Shown here in pieces: positions 1 to 8,562 of a stretch of 64,000 nt of DNA. Source of the DNA: Sporosarcina sp. FSL K6-1522 (GTDB taxonomy: Bacteria; Bacillota; Bacilli; Bacillales_A; Planococcaceae); NCBI RefSeq assembly GCF_038622445.1, contig NZ_CP152019.1:2020501-2084500 (forward strand), read 5' to 3'. The position numbers and the translations under genes are program-made. The notes beneath the pieces are model-generated. The model saw only the letters and a list, made by a program, of their open reading frames with translations, had not been told where the DNA came from and did not search any database. Numbering within the stretch: the stretch's first letter is position 1; the number at the start of each line of letters is the position of its first letter.

Positions 1-1
1 A

Positions 2-34
2 ATTGAAAACGCTAAATTTGAATTGGAAAAATAA
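2..34 (+). CDS. C-terminal end of a gene cut by the window edge
   Basis: One frame is open from the left edge and ends in TAA at 32-34, giving the tail IENAKFELEK. It is followed at once by a terminator hairpin, as expected for the 3' end of a gene. Only ten residues are visible, so no function can be given. The charged tail fits a soluble or coiled-coil protein. The open frame could also be chance, because it is so short. Confidence 0.35.
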   Translation: MENAKFELEK

Positions 35-76
35 AAAAAGTGCTACAGCTTTTCACGAGGTTGTAGCACTTTTGTA
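34..76 (+). terminator. intrinsic terminator
   Basis: An 11-bp stem (AAAGTGCTACA pairing with TTGTAGCACTTT) closes a loop of about 13 nt. A-rich and T-rich flanks make it usable in both directions. It ends the transcript of the gene cut by the left edge. Confidence 0.85.
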
Positions 77-105
77 TTTAGAAAAGTGATGGAGGTTCCG
101 AAAAC

Positions 106-483
106 ATGAAGAACATCATAAGGAATATACGGGAAGTATTGAAACAGTCCGCTTCTGAAATAAAGGCGAATTGGAAGTTAAGTCGATGTGTACAGGGAAA
201 AAGAAATAAGATTTCCATGTATGTATTAGTTTATATGAATACCGGTTTTTTTCTAGTCTACGTAAGTCTTTGTTTTATTTCCATACTTTATATTTTGTTT
301 GGTATTATAGGCGGCGCAATTTTAGGAATCAAGGAGAGTCCATATTGGTTCTTATTATTCCTATTACCAATCGCAGCAATGCCCTTTTTGTATTTTGTAC
401 ATAACATGTGGACATCGCATTATACCAGCTTTAAAAACGAATATTTATCAAAACATTCGATTCAAGTGCATCAAGAGAAATGA
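106..483 (+). CDS. small membrane protein of unknown function (125 aa)
   Basis: The start is supported by GGAGG just upstream of the ATG. The N-terminal 35 residues are basic and soluble. Two hydrophobic segments follow at about residues 40-70 and 80-100, and the tail is charged. No family was recognised. It is first in a row of very small genes (to 2006) separated by short gaps or overlaps and bounded by terminators on both sides, so they probably form one transcript. Rows of small membrane proteins behind a larger gene are often immunity or accessory proteins of secreted-toxin loci. Nothing here proves that, because the preceding gene is outside the window. Confidence 0.6.
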   Translation: MKNIIRNIREVLKQSASEIKANWKLSRCVQGKRNKISMYVLVYMNTGFFLVYVSLCFISILYILFGIIGGAILGIKESPYWFLLFLLPIAAMPFLYFVHNMWTSHYTSFKNEYLSKHSIQVHQEK

Positions 484-650
484 ATTATTTCGTAATATTG
501 GGTGCTTAAATCTGATTGTCAAATCGGTTACTGGTACCTATCGACTTTCAGGGGAACAACGTTTTTTAGTGCCAAAAGCGATTAGTTTAACGGAAAGGAG
601 GGGCCAAAAAAAACGATAAAAGAACACTTGATACAAATAAACTATCTTAT

Positions 651-917
651 TTGAGATTCCAAACACCTAAGGAAAATAAAACAAATATAATTTCGTTTTT
701 CTTGACGTTTCTTTATATTGCCGGAATGATTCCCATTGTTGCAATCCCTTTTTCGACCATATATTTTAATTGGGCAATTGTACTAGTCGGGCTATTACAT
801 ATTTGGGCACTCATTTATATAATCGCGCCATACAAGTTTGAGAAGTCTTATTATCTAATTTCGGAGTATACGGATTTATCAACACATATATCTATTTTTT
901 GGCAACGCAAAAAATAA
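651..917 (+). CDS. small membrane protein, start unclear, possibly half of a split gene
   Basis: The first standard start codon in this frame is TTG at 651, giving 88 aa with two hydrophobic segments (about residues 13-35 and 42-62). It has no ribosome site in front. A strong AAAGGAGGGG lies 50 bases upstream at 594-603, followed by an A8 run, and the same frame is open from 591. The real N-terminus may therefore lie near 610 with an unusual or lost start codon. The frame ends at 917 just after an A6 run (909-914), and the next short frame begins in the overlapping TAATG. The two together would make a protein of about 130 aa, close in size to the first gene of this row. Confidence 0.45.
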   Translation: MRFQTPKENKTNIISFFLTFLYIAGMIPIVAIPFSTIYFNWAIVLVGLLHIWALIYIIAPYKFEKSYYLISEYTDLSTHISIFWQRKK

Positions 918-1048
918 TGTATCTTCATACAGGAGTAGAAGGGAAAATGCCCTTTATGATAGGATTAGTTCTCTTTCTAGGTTTACTGCTATTGGTAAAT
1001 TGGTTGAATATCAAGGCTATTTATACGGGGGCGCATCGTAAAATGTAA
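917..1048 (+). CDS. 43-aa single-pass membrane peptide, or C-terminal part of the preceding gene
   Basis: ATG at 917 overlaps the TAA of the preceding frame (TAATG), and the frame runs 43 codons to TAA at 1046-1048. Residues about 14-30 are strongly hydrophobic and the tail is basic. It is either a translationally coupled mini-protein or the displaced C-terminus of the 651-917 frame. A one-base slip on the A6 run at 909-914 would fuse the two. The next gene begins four bases after its stop. Confidence 0.4.
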   Translation: MYLHTGVEGKMPFMIGLVLFLGLLLLVNWLNIKAIYTGAHRKM

Positions 1049-1051
1049 CAG

Positions 1052-1348
1052 ATGAAGAGTATAAATATTAGATGGCTATCATTCGCAGGATTAGGCTATG
1101 TGTTTGGTCAGCTTATTTTATCATTTGTTTTTAGCGAATCTACAAAAATGATGATCTTTATTTTTCTAATTTTAGTACTATCTATATTCACTGCGTATTT
1201 CTCTATTTTTATTCACCGCTATTTTTATATTATTAAAAACATGGATTTTGTCAAACAGGTGTATCCGGATTTCGGTTTACCGAAGAGTGAAAGATATAAA
1301 AGGCCAATAAAAAATAAAGGGAAGAAGAATAGGAAAAAGAAAAGGTGA
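1052..1348 (+). CDS. small membrane protein of unknown function (98 aa)
   Basis: Begins 3 bases after the preceding stop, so it is probably translated by coupling; no clear Shine-Dalgarno was seen. Two hydrophobic segments (about residues 8-27 and 33-58) are followed by a very lysine/arginine-rich tail ending in KNKGKKNRKKKR, which should lie on the cytoplasmic side. Family not recognised. Confidence 0.55.
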   Translation: MKSINIRWLSFAGLGYVFGQLILSFVFSESTKMMIFIFLILVLSIFTAYFSIFIHRYFYIIKNMDFVKQVYPDFGLPKSERYKRPIKNKGKKNRKKKR

Positions 1349-1354
1349 GAATTC

Positions 1355-1606
1355 ATGGCAGTTTTTGTATTGATGTTGAAGGAGTTTGAAAACGAAGATA
1401 GGATAGTATATCTATACGGACCAAACGAGAATTCAATGGGGCGAATTGAGTATGATAAAAAACATGGGGTTATTAACCAGCTCTCACCCATTGATTCACA
1501 AGAGTTCGCTGATGATTTCTTCTTTAAGAGAGCAGGAAGACGTCTTTCAAGAATGATTATTAAAGAGAATCAGAACTTTGTTGATCGAACAACGATAGAA
1601 TCTTGA
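1355..1606 (+). CDS. small soluble protein of unknown function (83 aa)
   Basis: AAGGTGA precedes the ATG. The protein is acidic and soluble, with the pattern VYLYGPNENSMGRIEYDK near the middle and an ending like NFVDRTTIES. From memory it resembles a family of short Bacillus proteins with an N-terminal YGPxExxxG motif and a C-terminal RTxxxS, found beside secreted-toxin loci. That resemblance could not be tested here. It lies six bases after the membrane protein before it, in the same row. Confidence 0.55.
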   Translation: MAVFVLMLKEFENEDRIVYLYGPNENSMGRIEYDKKHGVINQLSPIDSQEFADDFFFKRAGRRLSRMIIKENQNFVDRTTIES

Positions 1607-1691
1607 TAATTGCTAATGAGTTAAGTAATTTTTATTAGATTTAGTTATGCAAGAAATCTAACGATTAACTACTTATAGAAGGTGAATCTTT

Positions 1692-2006
1692 ATGGTGAAG
1701 ATGAGGCTGAAAATTGAAAACGACTCAAATAAATTAAAGTATGTATCGATTATCAGACAGAATAATGGAGCAAGTATTCAAGAGAATAAAAGAAAGATAG
1801 AAGATAGCAATGTGGTACTAGAATGTGAGTACTTTGATACAGAAGAATTAAAAGACTTCAAGAAAACAATGGAGGCGTTGATAAACAAGGGGGCTGTTGT
1901 GTATTTGTTTCAAGGGAATAGAGAGGTTCAGATTGATTATATTAGTAACCTGATTCGTTCGCACGAGCAGATTGCTAAAGACAGGGTAGAGCTAGATTCC
2001 GAGTAA
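1692..2006 (+). CDS. small soluble protein of unknown function (104 aa)
   Basis: AAGGTGA seven bases before ATG supports the start. It is a charged alpha/beta-looking protein without signal or membrane segments, and no family was recognised. It is last in the row of small genes and is followed by a strong terminator. The 85 bases between it and the preceding gene hold nothing recognisable. Confidence 0.55.
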   Translation: MVKMRLKIENDSNKLKYVSIIRQNNGASIQENKRKIEDSNVVLECEYFDTEELKDFKKTMEALINKGAVVYLFQGNREVQIDYISNLIRSHEQIAKDRVELDSE

Positions 2007-2043
2007 CTTTTATTAATCCAAAAGAATGAAATTTCTTCAAAAT

Positions 2044-2076
2044 AAAAAGCATCGGTGCTGTAACCGGTGCTTTTCT
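2044..2076 (+). terminator. intrinsic terminator
   Basis: Stem AAAAGCATCGGT with ACCGGTGCTTTT (one G-T pair) and a T-run. It ends the left-edge small-gene row and could also serve the convergent lipoprotein gene. Confidence 0.85.
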
Positions 2077-2093
2077 TGATTCGGCATGAGATA

Positions 2094-2534
2094 CTACTTC
2101 GACATCATCAATTTTTTTGTATCATGGCCTTTGAATTTGATAGTCAATTTCAAGGTTGTATAGTCCATCACTTCAAATGCTTCTGCAGTGAGTTTGATTA
2201 AGTCTTCATCATCTGTCTCGGGGTCAATCGAAAGTTCTTTGAAAATCGTATCGAGTTTGTCCATCGCTTGGTTGCCCTTCAGGTAAGCGTCTTCCATTTT
2301 GTTTTCATACGTAGCCTCTGTCTTATCAGGTTTCTCCTCATAATTGGCGGTCAAAGCCATTTTCATTTCCTTTGTATCAATGGCTACATCAAAAGAAGTA
2401 AACCCATATTTTTCTCCAAGAGATTTTTCTTTATCTTCCGTATCAGATGCGTCTTGTTTGACGATGTTTTCATTGCTGCAAGCGCCTAGTAGTAATATGA
2501 CTACAATCATAGCGACGATCGATTTCGTTTTCAA
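2094..2534 (-). CDS. yusW: YusW-like lipoprotein
   Basis: The protein has a classic lipoprotein signal: a basic start, a hydrophobic stretch, and the lipobox LLLGAC. The mature part carries the alternating pattern of the YusW-like family (FDVAIDT, then a YEE..E.TYEN segment). The frame is open further upstream to 2567. TTG at 2534 is preferred because AAAGGAT lies at proper spacing and translation then begins directly with the signal peptide MKTKSIVAM. The role of YusW proteins is unknown; it should be anchored on the outer face of the membrane. It stands alone. Confidence 0.7.
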   Translation of the reverse strand: MKTKSIVAMIVVILLLGACSNENIVKQDASDTEDKEKSLGEKYGFTSFDVAIDTKEMKMALTANYEEKPDKTEATYENKMEDAYLKGNQAMDKLDTIFKELSIDPETDDEDLIKLTAEAFEVMDYTTLKLTIKFKGHDTKKLMMSK

Positions 2535-2654
2535 TACGCTCATCCTTTCAGTCTTGGCTACCTTCAATCTAACCGAAGGGGAAAGGAGTTATACGGTTTT
2601 AACTTGATTCTGTAGAGGTTCCTTAATTCTGCAAGTAGTGGGATGAATACGGTA

Positions 2655-3590
2655 TTATTTTATTTGTTGGCTCAAGTTAAGCTTTTGGCGAAGGCCCCAG
2701 ATTTTTTCACGGGAAGTGAGAAAGACTCCTAGAATGACAAGTATTCCCCCTGCAGCTTGAAATACTTTCAATGATTCGCCGATAAATAACACAGCAAATA
2801 GCGCAGCGAAGACAGGGATAAAGTTTAAGTATATGCCTGCTTTATTGGCCCCTAGTCGAATAACGCCTGTATTCCAGCAGATGAAAGCAACGATGGAAGC
2901 AAAAATGCCCGTGTAAAGAATGGAAGAAATCGATGTCACGGACCATATAATATGAACGGCTGGATTCGTAACTTCATATATAAAGAAAGGGAAAAGCATA
3001 ATGATTCCGATAAAAATACTCACTAAAAATGTTGCATTTCCTGGTAGTTTTCCAGAAAAATGTTTGACTAATAAAGAATAAGCACTCCAACAAATAACAG
3101 CTACCAACATGATGATATCTCCTAGGTTAAACGAAAACTGCAGCAAACTGGCAAGAGAGCCTTTTGAAATGATAAAGAGTACCCCAATTAGTGAAATTAC
3201 TGTTCCGATCATTTGGTTTCTTGTCAATCGCTCTTTTAAAAAGATAAAAGACAGTATGTATATCAGAATAGGCGTTGATGTGTTCATCAAGGAAGCATTG
3301 ATGGACGTTGTGTGATGAAGCGCGATATAAACAAGGGTGTTAAAACTTGCCACGCCCGTGAAAGACATAAAAAGCACAGCAGGAAAATGTTTGCGGATCG
3401 TAAGCCAATCACGTTTTAAAGGCACCCAAGCGAGAGGCAGGAAGACAATGCACGCTGTACACCAACGTAAAAAGGCTAGTGTAAAGGGAGGTAATTCATT
3501 GGCTACTGCGCGGCCGATCACGAAGTTGCCACCCCATAAAATCGTTGCAATGAGTAATAATAAAAACGGTGGGATTTTGTTCATTCCCAT
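2655..3590 (-). CDS. EamA-family (drug/metabolite superfamily) transporter
   Basis: 311 aa with ten hydrophobic segments in two repeats of five, the EamA duplication. The first repeat starts with LLLIATILWGGNFVIGR and the second with an ICWSAYSLLVK-type segment. The length matches the family. These proteins export or take up small metabolites such as amino acids; the substrate cannot be read from sequence. A GTGAGGT ribosome site precedes ATG at 3590. It probably has its own transcript, or shares one with the AEC transporter just upstream on the same strand (36-base gap). Confidence 0.85.
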   Translation of the reverse strand: MGMNKIPPFLLLLIATILWGGNFVIGRAVANELPPFTLAFLRWCTACIVFLPLAWVPLKRDWLTIRKHFPAVLFMSFTGVASFNTLVYIALHHTTSINASLMNTSTPILIYILSFIFLKERLTRNQMIGTVISLIGVLFIISKGSLASLLQFSFNLGDIIMLVAVICWSAYSLLVKHFSGKLPGNATFLVSIFIGIIMLFPFFIYEVTNPAVHIIWSVTSISSILYTGIFASIVAFICWNTGVIRLGANKAGIYLNFIPVFAALFAVLFIGESLKVFQAAGGILVILGVFLTSREKIWGLRQKLNLSQQIK

Positions 3591-3626
3591 AAAGACCTCA
3601 CTTTCATTATAAAGAAAAGATGCTCG

Positions 3627-4532
3627 TCAGACTCCTAAAAAGAGCAAGACAATAGGGATGGTAATGATACTGATTAATGTTGTGACAAATGTAGTGAAAG
3701 ATACAAGATCTGGCTCCGTACCAAATTGTAATGCAAACATCGTCGTATTCGCGGCTGCGGGCATTGCAGACTGTACAATAATGACTGCTTTTAATAAGTC
3801 GTTGACAGGCATAAAATACAAGATCCCAGCTGCAATCAATGGAGAGAGCACCATTCTGATGACGATTACCGCAGAAACATAACGGTACGCGACTTTTTTA
3901 CGAGCGATGGCTGCCAGTTGCATGCCGAGTACGAGCATTACAGTTGGAATCGAAGCGTCTGCAACGAGGCTAATACCTTCCATTAATGTTTTTGGAACGG
4001 AAACAGCGGCAAGTTGTAGACCAACCCCTAAAATGGCAGCATAGATGAGTGGCATACGGATGACACGCTGTAGGGACTGGCGCCATGTTGCTTTTTCCTC
4101 TCCACCAATGGAAGCGAAAAAGATGCCGAGCGTGTTCATGAGTAGCGATTGGAACACCATCATAACAACTGCGTAATCGAACCCAACGGCGCCAAATGCG
4201 AATAAGACAACGGGGGCGCCATAGTTCCCACTATTCATGAAGACGCCGCCGAGAATCATTGCAGAGCGTTGAGGCCGTGTTGTTTTCATAGCCCTTGCCG
4301 TAAACCAGACTACGATAAATAGCACGAGTGTCAGGAGTAAACTAAATAAGACGATGTACAAGTAGTCCATCGTAAGTTCGTTCGAATAGAAGGTCCGAAA
4401 TGCTAAAAACGGCGACATTAAATAGAGGGCCGCCGTTGAAATGGACTTGATATCGAAGCCTATTAATTTTTGCCCCATATACCCAATGAAAAAAATAATA
4501 AAGACCGGTAAAATAATCATGATTAAATCCAT
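3627..4532 (-). CDS. AEC-family (auxin efflux carrier type) transporter
   Basis: 301 aa with ten membrane segments and the AEC features: an N-terminal IILPVFIIFFIGYMGQK and the mid-protein NSGNYGAPV motif. Bacterial members carry organic acids such as malate or malonate; the substrate here is unknown. GGAGATG lies eight bases before ATG. It reads toward the EamA gene and may be cotranscribed with it. Confidence 0.85.
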   Translation of the reverse strand: MDLIMIILPVFIIFFIGYMGQKLIGFDIKSISTAALYLMSPFLAFRTFYSNELTMDYLYIVLFSLLLTLVLFIVVWFTARAMKTTRPQRSAMILGGVFMNSGNYGAPVVLFAFGAVGFDYAVVMMVFQSLLMNTLGIFFASIGGEEKATWRQSLQRVIRMPLIYAAILGVGLQLAAVSVPKTLMEGISLVADASIPTVMLVLGMQLAAIARKKVAYRYVSAVIVIRMVLSPLIAAGILYFMPVNDLLKAVIIVQSAMPAAANTTMFALQFGTEPDLVSFTTFVTTLISIITIPIVLLFLGV

Positions 4533-4611
4533 TGCCGTTCATCTCCAACAATATGACTTATTATAACTATAGCAGAATTCAGATAAGTCAACTAGGGCAT
4601 TTGGAAGAAAA

Positions 4612-4977
4612 TCACTCTGATATGCGTTCCAGTTGCGCTTTTAGTAGGATCGCGTGATTGTGAATGGGGTCTTTGGCAGCAAATAGTAGTGTAATTTTCG
4701 TTGTTTGTGCAAGCGTGTATAGCTCTTCGAATTTTTGGCGTTTTACTTTATCGTTATGAAGTTCATCCAAATAACGTTCTTCAAAGGCTGTAAATTTCTT
4801 GGGATCATGGGCAAACCATTTCCGAAGTTCACTGCTTGGCGCAACATCCTTTGCCCAATCGTCGAGTTGTGCACGGGCTTTTGTCACACCGCGTGGCCAT
4901 AGGCGATCGATGAGGACGCGATAGCCGTCATTGGGATTGTACGGTTCATAGATTCTTTTTAAGGTGATTTGTTCCAT
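4612..4977 (-). CDS. DUF488 family protein (YeaO-like)
   Basis: 121 aa, the usual length. It contains the family signature RVLIDRLWPRGV near residue 20 and LLFAAKD near residue 98. GGAGGAAAACTC immediately before ATG fixes the start. The molecular function of DUF488 proteins is not established. It is soluble, with no obvious partner among its neighbours. Between this gene and the next one there is about 230 bp with nothing recognisable. Confidence 0.85.
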   Translation of the reverse strand: MEQITLKRIYEPYNPNDGYRVLIDRLWPRGVTKARAQLDDWAKDVAPSSELRKWFAHDPKKFTAFEERYLDELHNDKVKRQKFEELYTLAQTTKITLLFAAKDPIHNHAILLKAQLERISE

Positions 4978-5210
4978 GAGTTTTCCTCCTTAGTTGTGAA
5001 AGGCTCTTGTTTCTTAATTTTAGCAGTAATTTAGCTGTTCAGTGTCGGAGGAGGAAAGATTTTATTGTTTCGCATAAGACATTTGCTTGCAATAAATAGC
5101 CATACCTTTTCGACAGAATTGCGAACTTCTGCACTTGAAGGGTGTATAGGTTGAGAGTATGGTAAAATGCTAAAGAAGAGGTTAAAAATGATAATGGAGT
5201 GAATGGATTT

Positions 5211-5750
5211 ATGGGGAATCATGTAACAAAACCGTTTAAAAAACGTAATTATAAACCAATGATCATTACATTATCGGTTGTGTTAATTGGTGCGATTGCT
5301 GTGCTATCAGGCATGCGAGGGCAGAAGGATTTTGATGCATTTGATGTGACGATTTTACCGCTCATGAATGCCATTTTGAACAGCTTTACATTTGTGTTCT
5401 TGGTCTGTGCATTGCTTGCGATTTTGAAGCGCAATGTCACTGTACATCGCCGCTTTATTTACGCAGCGTTTACGACGACATTCTTTTTCTTACTGACGTA
5501 TGTCACTTATCACTATTTAGCGCCATCGACACCATATGGCGGCGACATGGCGGGGCTCTATTACTTTGTATTGATTACACATATCGTGTTGGCGGCGGTA
5601 ATCGTACCGCTTGCGTTGACGAGTGTAGCTCGTGCTTGGAATATGGAAAATGAGCGCCATCGAAAAATTGCGCGTTGGACCATGCCGATTTGGTTGTATG
5701 TGAGTTTTACAGGCGTATTGGTGTATATTTTGATTTCGCCTTATTATTGA
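5211..5750 (+). CDS. ctaM: DUF420 membrane protein, CtaM-like
   Basis: About 179 aa with five hydrophobic segments and the DUF420 conserved histidines (TVHRRFIY, VTYHYLAP, ITHIVLAA, ERHRKIARW). In Staphylococcus the DUF420 protein CtaM is needed for activity of the aa3 terminal oxidase; the same role here is inferred from family membership. GTG at 5199 is also in frame, but GGAGTG lies ten bases before ATG 5211, so that start is chosen. No oxidase genes are in the window. A strong terminator follows directly. Confidence 0.8.
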   Translation: MGNHVTKPFKKRNYKPMIITLSVVLIGAIAVLSGMRGQKDFDAFDVTILPLMNAILNSFTFVFLVCALLAILKRNVTVHRRFIYAAFTTTFFFLLTYVTYHYLAPSTPYGGDMAGLYYFVLITHIVLAAVIVPLALTSVARAWNMENERHRKIARWTMPIWLYVSFTGVLVYILISPYY

Positions 5751-5756
5751 GAATAG

Positions 5757-5794
5757 CAAAAGCCTTCCAGGGATTTTTCTTGGAAGGCTTTTCA
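5757..5794 (+). terminator. intrinsic terminator
   Basis: Stem AAAAGCCTTCCA pairing with TTGGAAGGCTTTT, six bases after the CtaM-like stop codon. The 185 bp after it, up to the response regulator, show no clear feature. Confidence 0.9.
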
Positions 5795-5979
5795 CTATGG
5801 AAAGATTAAGGATTTGTCTTTCATAAGAATATGTGCGGGTTACTGGCTATATGATTTTGTCAGAGGTATTGCAGGAGGCATTCCCTAGCGTTGGTAGTAA
5901 GATTCTGTAGTTCACCTAAACTAGCAACAACTTGGCAATAACTTTCGAGTAGAATAAAGATGAATAAGGAGATGAATGC

Positions 5980-6654
5980 ATGACAAAGAATCAAACGATT
6001 TTAATCATAGAAGATGAAGAATCCATCCTCGATATCCTCGCATATTCCTTGCGCAAAGAGGGGTATCGTGTGCATGGCGCAGCTACGGGTCAAGAAGGTT
6101 TGCGTTTGTTTGAAGGAATTGGGCCGGATGTTGTGATATTGGATTTAATGTTGCCTGATATGAGTGGCTTTGATATTTGTAAGCAGTTAACAGCGATGAG
6201 CACTGTTCCGATTCTGATGGTGACTGCGCGGGATGATATTGTTGATAAAGTGCTTGGTTTGGAGCTAGGCGCAGATGATTATATGACCAAGCCGTTTGAT
6301 GTTCGGGAAGTGGCGGCGCGTATTAAAGCACTATTACGTCGACAAAAAGGCACTGCCTTCACAGCCTATTTACGGATCAATGATGTTGTGCGGATTGAGC
6401 CTCGTTCACATACGATTTTGAAGGGGGAAGAGCCTGTACCTTTAAAACCTAAAGAATATGACCTGCTTTTGTTGTTTGCGCAACATAAAAACCAAGTTTT
6501 TTCCCGTGAAGAAATACTTGATACGGTTTGGGATTTTGATTATGACGGAGATGCCCGTACAGTCGATGTCCATGTGCAGCGGTTGCGCAAGAAACTAGGG
6601 GCTTCCATTATTGAAACAGTATTTGGGGTTGGTTATAAAATGAGGGGGATGTAG
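5980..6654 (+). CDS. OmpR-family response regulator
   Basis: 224 aa. The receiver domain (about 1-120) has the acidic pair E11-D12, phospho-acceptor D55 in VILDLMLPD, the T/S position in MVTARDD, and the KPFD lysine. The C-terminal winged helix (about 130-224) includes PKEYDLLLLF and TVDVHVQRLRKKLG. AAGGAG before ATG supports the start. It is followed five bases later by its sensor kinase, so the pair is cotranscribed. The signal and targets are not evident; the lipoprotein downstream is one candidate target. Confidence 0.93.
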   Translation: MTKNQTILIIEDEESILDILAYSLRKEGYRVHGAATGQEGLRLFEGIGPDVVILDLMLPDMSGFDICKQLTAMSTVPILMVTARDDIVDKVLGLELGADDYMTKPFDVREVAARIKALLRRQKGTAFTAYLRINDVVRIEPRSHTILKGEEPVPLKPKEYDLLLLFAQHKNQVFSREEILDTVWDFDYDGDARTVDVHVQRLRKKLGASIIETVFGVGYKMRGM

Positions 6655-6658
6655 ACCG

Positions 6659-8107
6659 GTGAAGTGGACAATTCAACGGAAATTCGTTGTTGGGTACTTC
6701 ATTTTATTCACATTGGCTGCATTCATTGTCGATCAGGTGATGAAGGACTCGATGGAAGCAAACAGCCAGGTCATGATAGCCAATGAAGTAACGAAGCTAC
6801 AACATACGACGAGAGAACATATTAAGCAATTTGCCTTGATTCACCCTCCGCAGGCTGATTTGTTTGCAGAGTACGGCAGTACAATTGCGCAGGAATTAAG
6901 CAGGTTACATACACAAAGTGTTGCAGTATACGATACGGAAGGTCTTTTTTTATATGAAGCGATTGCGATGGAAGAGCCTTTATTAGTTGAAAATCAAACC
7001 TATCAAGTGAATGTAGAGGGCAATCCTACTTCTGAATTAGCAGTAGCGTTTAAAAATCAATCGGCATTCACACGTGTAAATGTAGCAGGTGGCAATCTGG
7101 TTTACTTTTCTTACCCTTTATATATGCATGACCAGTTTTATGGAGTTCTACGTTTTACAGGAGATTATACGAATTTATTTGCGGCGAATGACAAGGTATT
7201 AGCTAGTTTTAGAGTACTCATCATTTGTTTATTCGTAGGCGTCTTTTTAATTTCCTTTTTGCTAACGAGACAAATTATTAAGCCATTGCTACGATTAACG
7301 GCTGCCACGAGGAAAGTAGCAGCGGGAGATTACGGCGTTGAGGTACAGGTGAAAACGAAGGATGAGCTGGAAATGCTGGCGACGAGTTTTAATGATATGC
7401 AGCAAAATATCCAGCGGCAAATTGAGATGCTTGAACGGGAAAAAGATAAAGTTGTTCAAGCAGAAAAGAGTCGAACATCCTTTTTTAATAATGTTACGCA
7501 TGAATTAAAAACGCCTCTTGCGACGATTTCGGGTTACGCCCAAATTATTGGAGAACAAGACTTTAATGATCCTGTATTTTTACAGAAGGCTACTAGGAAG
7601 ATTCGTTCGGAAAGTGAGCGTCTTAATCGAATGGTCATTGAGTTGATTGAGCTATCGAAAAGAGAAGTAGCACCTCGTTTGAAAAAGCGTGAAGCGGTTC
7701 AATTGTTGCCACTTGTCATGTCGATTAGTGAGGATATGGCATTGAAGGCAGGACAGCGACAAATGACAATCGATGTGACGGGGGAAGATATTATCGTTGA
7801 TGGTAATCGCGATGAATGGCGACAAGTGTTTAGTAATCTTCTAGATAATGCTGTGAAATATGGTGTGAGTGGTACAGAAATTGTCGTTGCAATGGAGAAA
7901 GAAATGATTAGGGTGACAAACGATAGTGAGCCAGTTTCCGAACAAATTGCTTTGCATGCATTTGAACCTTTTATTCATACGAAAGGGAAGGGAAGCAGTG
8001 GACTTGGCTTGGCTATTTGTCAACAAATTGTTACACGGCATGATGGGATAATCGCCTTCGACTATGAGGATGGACGAGTGACGGTTTCAATTTGTTTTCC
8101 TATTTAG
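6659..8107 (+). CDS. sensor histidine kinase
   Basis: 482 aa starting at GTG behind GAGGGGGA. Order: a membrane segment (about 9-25), an extracellular domain of about 155 residues, a second membrane segment (about 184-203), HAMP linker, HisKA with the H-box NNVTHELKTPLATISGY, then HATPase with N-box NLLDNAVKYG and G-box GKGSSGLGLAICQ. All catalytic boxes look intact. It phosphorylates the response regulator encoded just upstream. The extracellular domain is of unknown ligand. Confidence 0.93.
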   Translation: MKWTIQRKFVVGYFILFTLAAFIVDQVMKDSMEANSQVMIANEVTKLQHTTREHIKQFALIHPPQADLFAEYGSTIAQELSRLHTQSVAVYDTEGLFLYEAIAMEEPLLVENQTYQVNVEGNPTSELAVAFKNQSAFTRVNVAGGNLVYFSYPLYMHDQFYGVLRFTGDYTNLFAANDKVLASFRVLIICLFVGVFLISFLLTRQIIKPLLRLTAATRKVAAGDYGVEVQVKTKDELEMLATSFNDMQQNIQRQIEMLEREKDKVVQAEKSRTSFFNNVTHELKTPLATISGYAQIIGEQDFNDPVFLQKATRKIRSESERLNRMVIELIELSKREVAPRLKKREAVQLLPLVMSISEDMALKAGQRQMTIDVTGEDIIVDGNRDEWRQVFSNLLDNAVKYGVSGTEIVVAMEKEMIRVTNDSEPVSEQIALHAFEPFIHTKGKGSSGLGLAICQQIVTRHDGIIAFDYEDGRVTVSICFPI

Positions 8108-8220
8108 GTTGAACTTATGATTTTCATTTACTATCCAGCGGAGGCGCCTTACAAGCGGTCTCCTCCCACCGTAAGCCATCCGCAAGTGCCAAGCGGTGTT
8201 AATGGAATTTTTTATTTCAA

Positions 8221-8470
8221 TTTATCTTCATTCAGTAGAAAACTCCCACCTCGATAGGTGGCGAGATGAATGCGGTTTTGTTACCTGTTCAGTGGATGTT
8301 CAAACACCCACTGAACGAAGATAAAGCCTCCGGCGGATGTCACAGATTTTTCAGAGGATTTTGGAAGGCAACCTAAGTTCGCCGCGTCCTGCGGCAACGG
8401 TTGCATGACCTACTTCCTGTAGGCCCCGAGCTCGAAAAAAATCTGGACGCAATTACGCCGAGGCGTAATT
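8221..8470 (+). repeat. modular palindromic repeat, copy A
   Basis: First of six related elements in the window. Order: a head flanked by TTTATCTTC and GAAGATAAA that contains a hairpin around GTTCAGTGG..CACTGAAC, the block CCTCCGGCGGATGTCACAGATTTT, a variable insert (here about 100 nt), AAATCTGGACGC, and the end palindrome AATTACGCCGAGGCGTAATT. The element lies upstream of the lipoprotein gene at 8563 and points toward it. It has no coding capacity. The 110 bp between the kinase stop and this element is GC-richer, with short inverted repeats but no clear terminator. Confidence 0.85.
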
Positions 8471-8562
8471 TATATAGTTAGCAACAAAATGGTAACATCT
8501 ACTGCGAGGTCAGCAATATGTCATGTGTATTCTATAAATGTACAGATGATGAGGAGGAATGC

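Noticed and set aside
395..619. 74-codon frame overlapping the first small membrane gene
   Set aside because: It overlaps a better-supported gene, has no ribosome site and an unlikely composition; its end only coincides with the AAAGGAGGGG motif.
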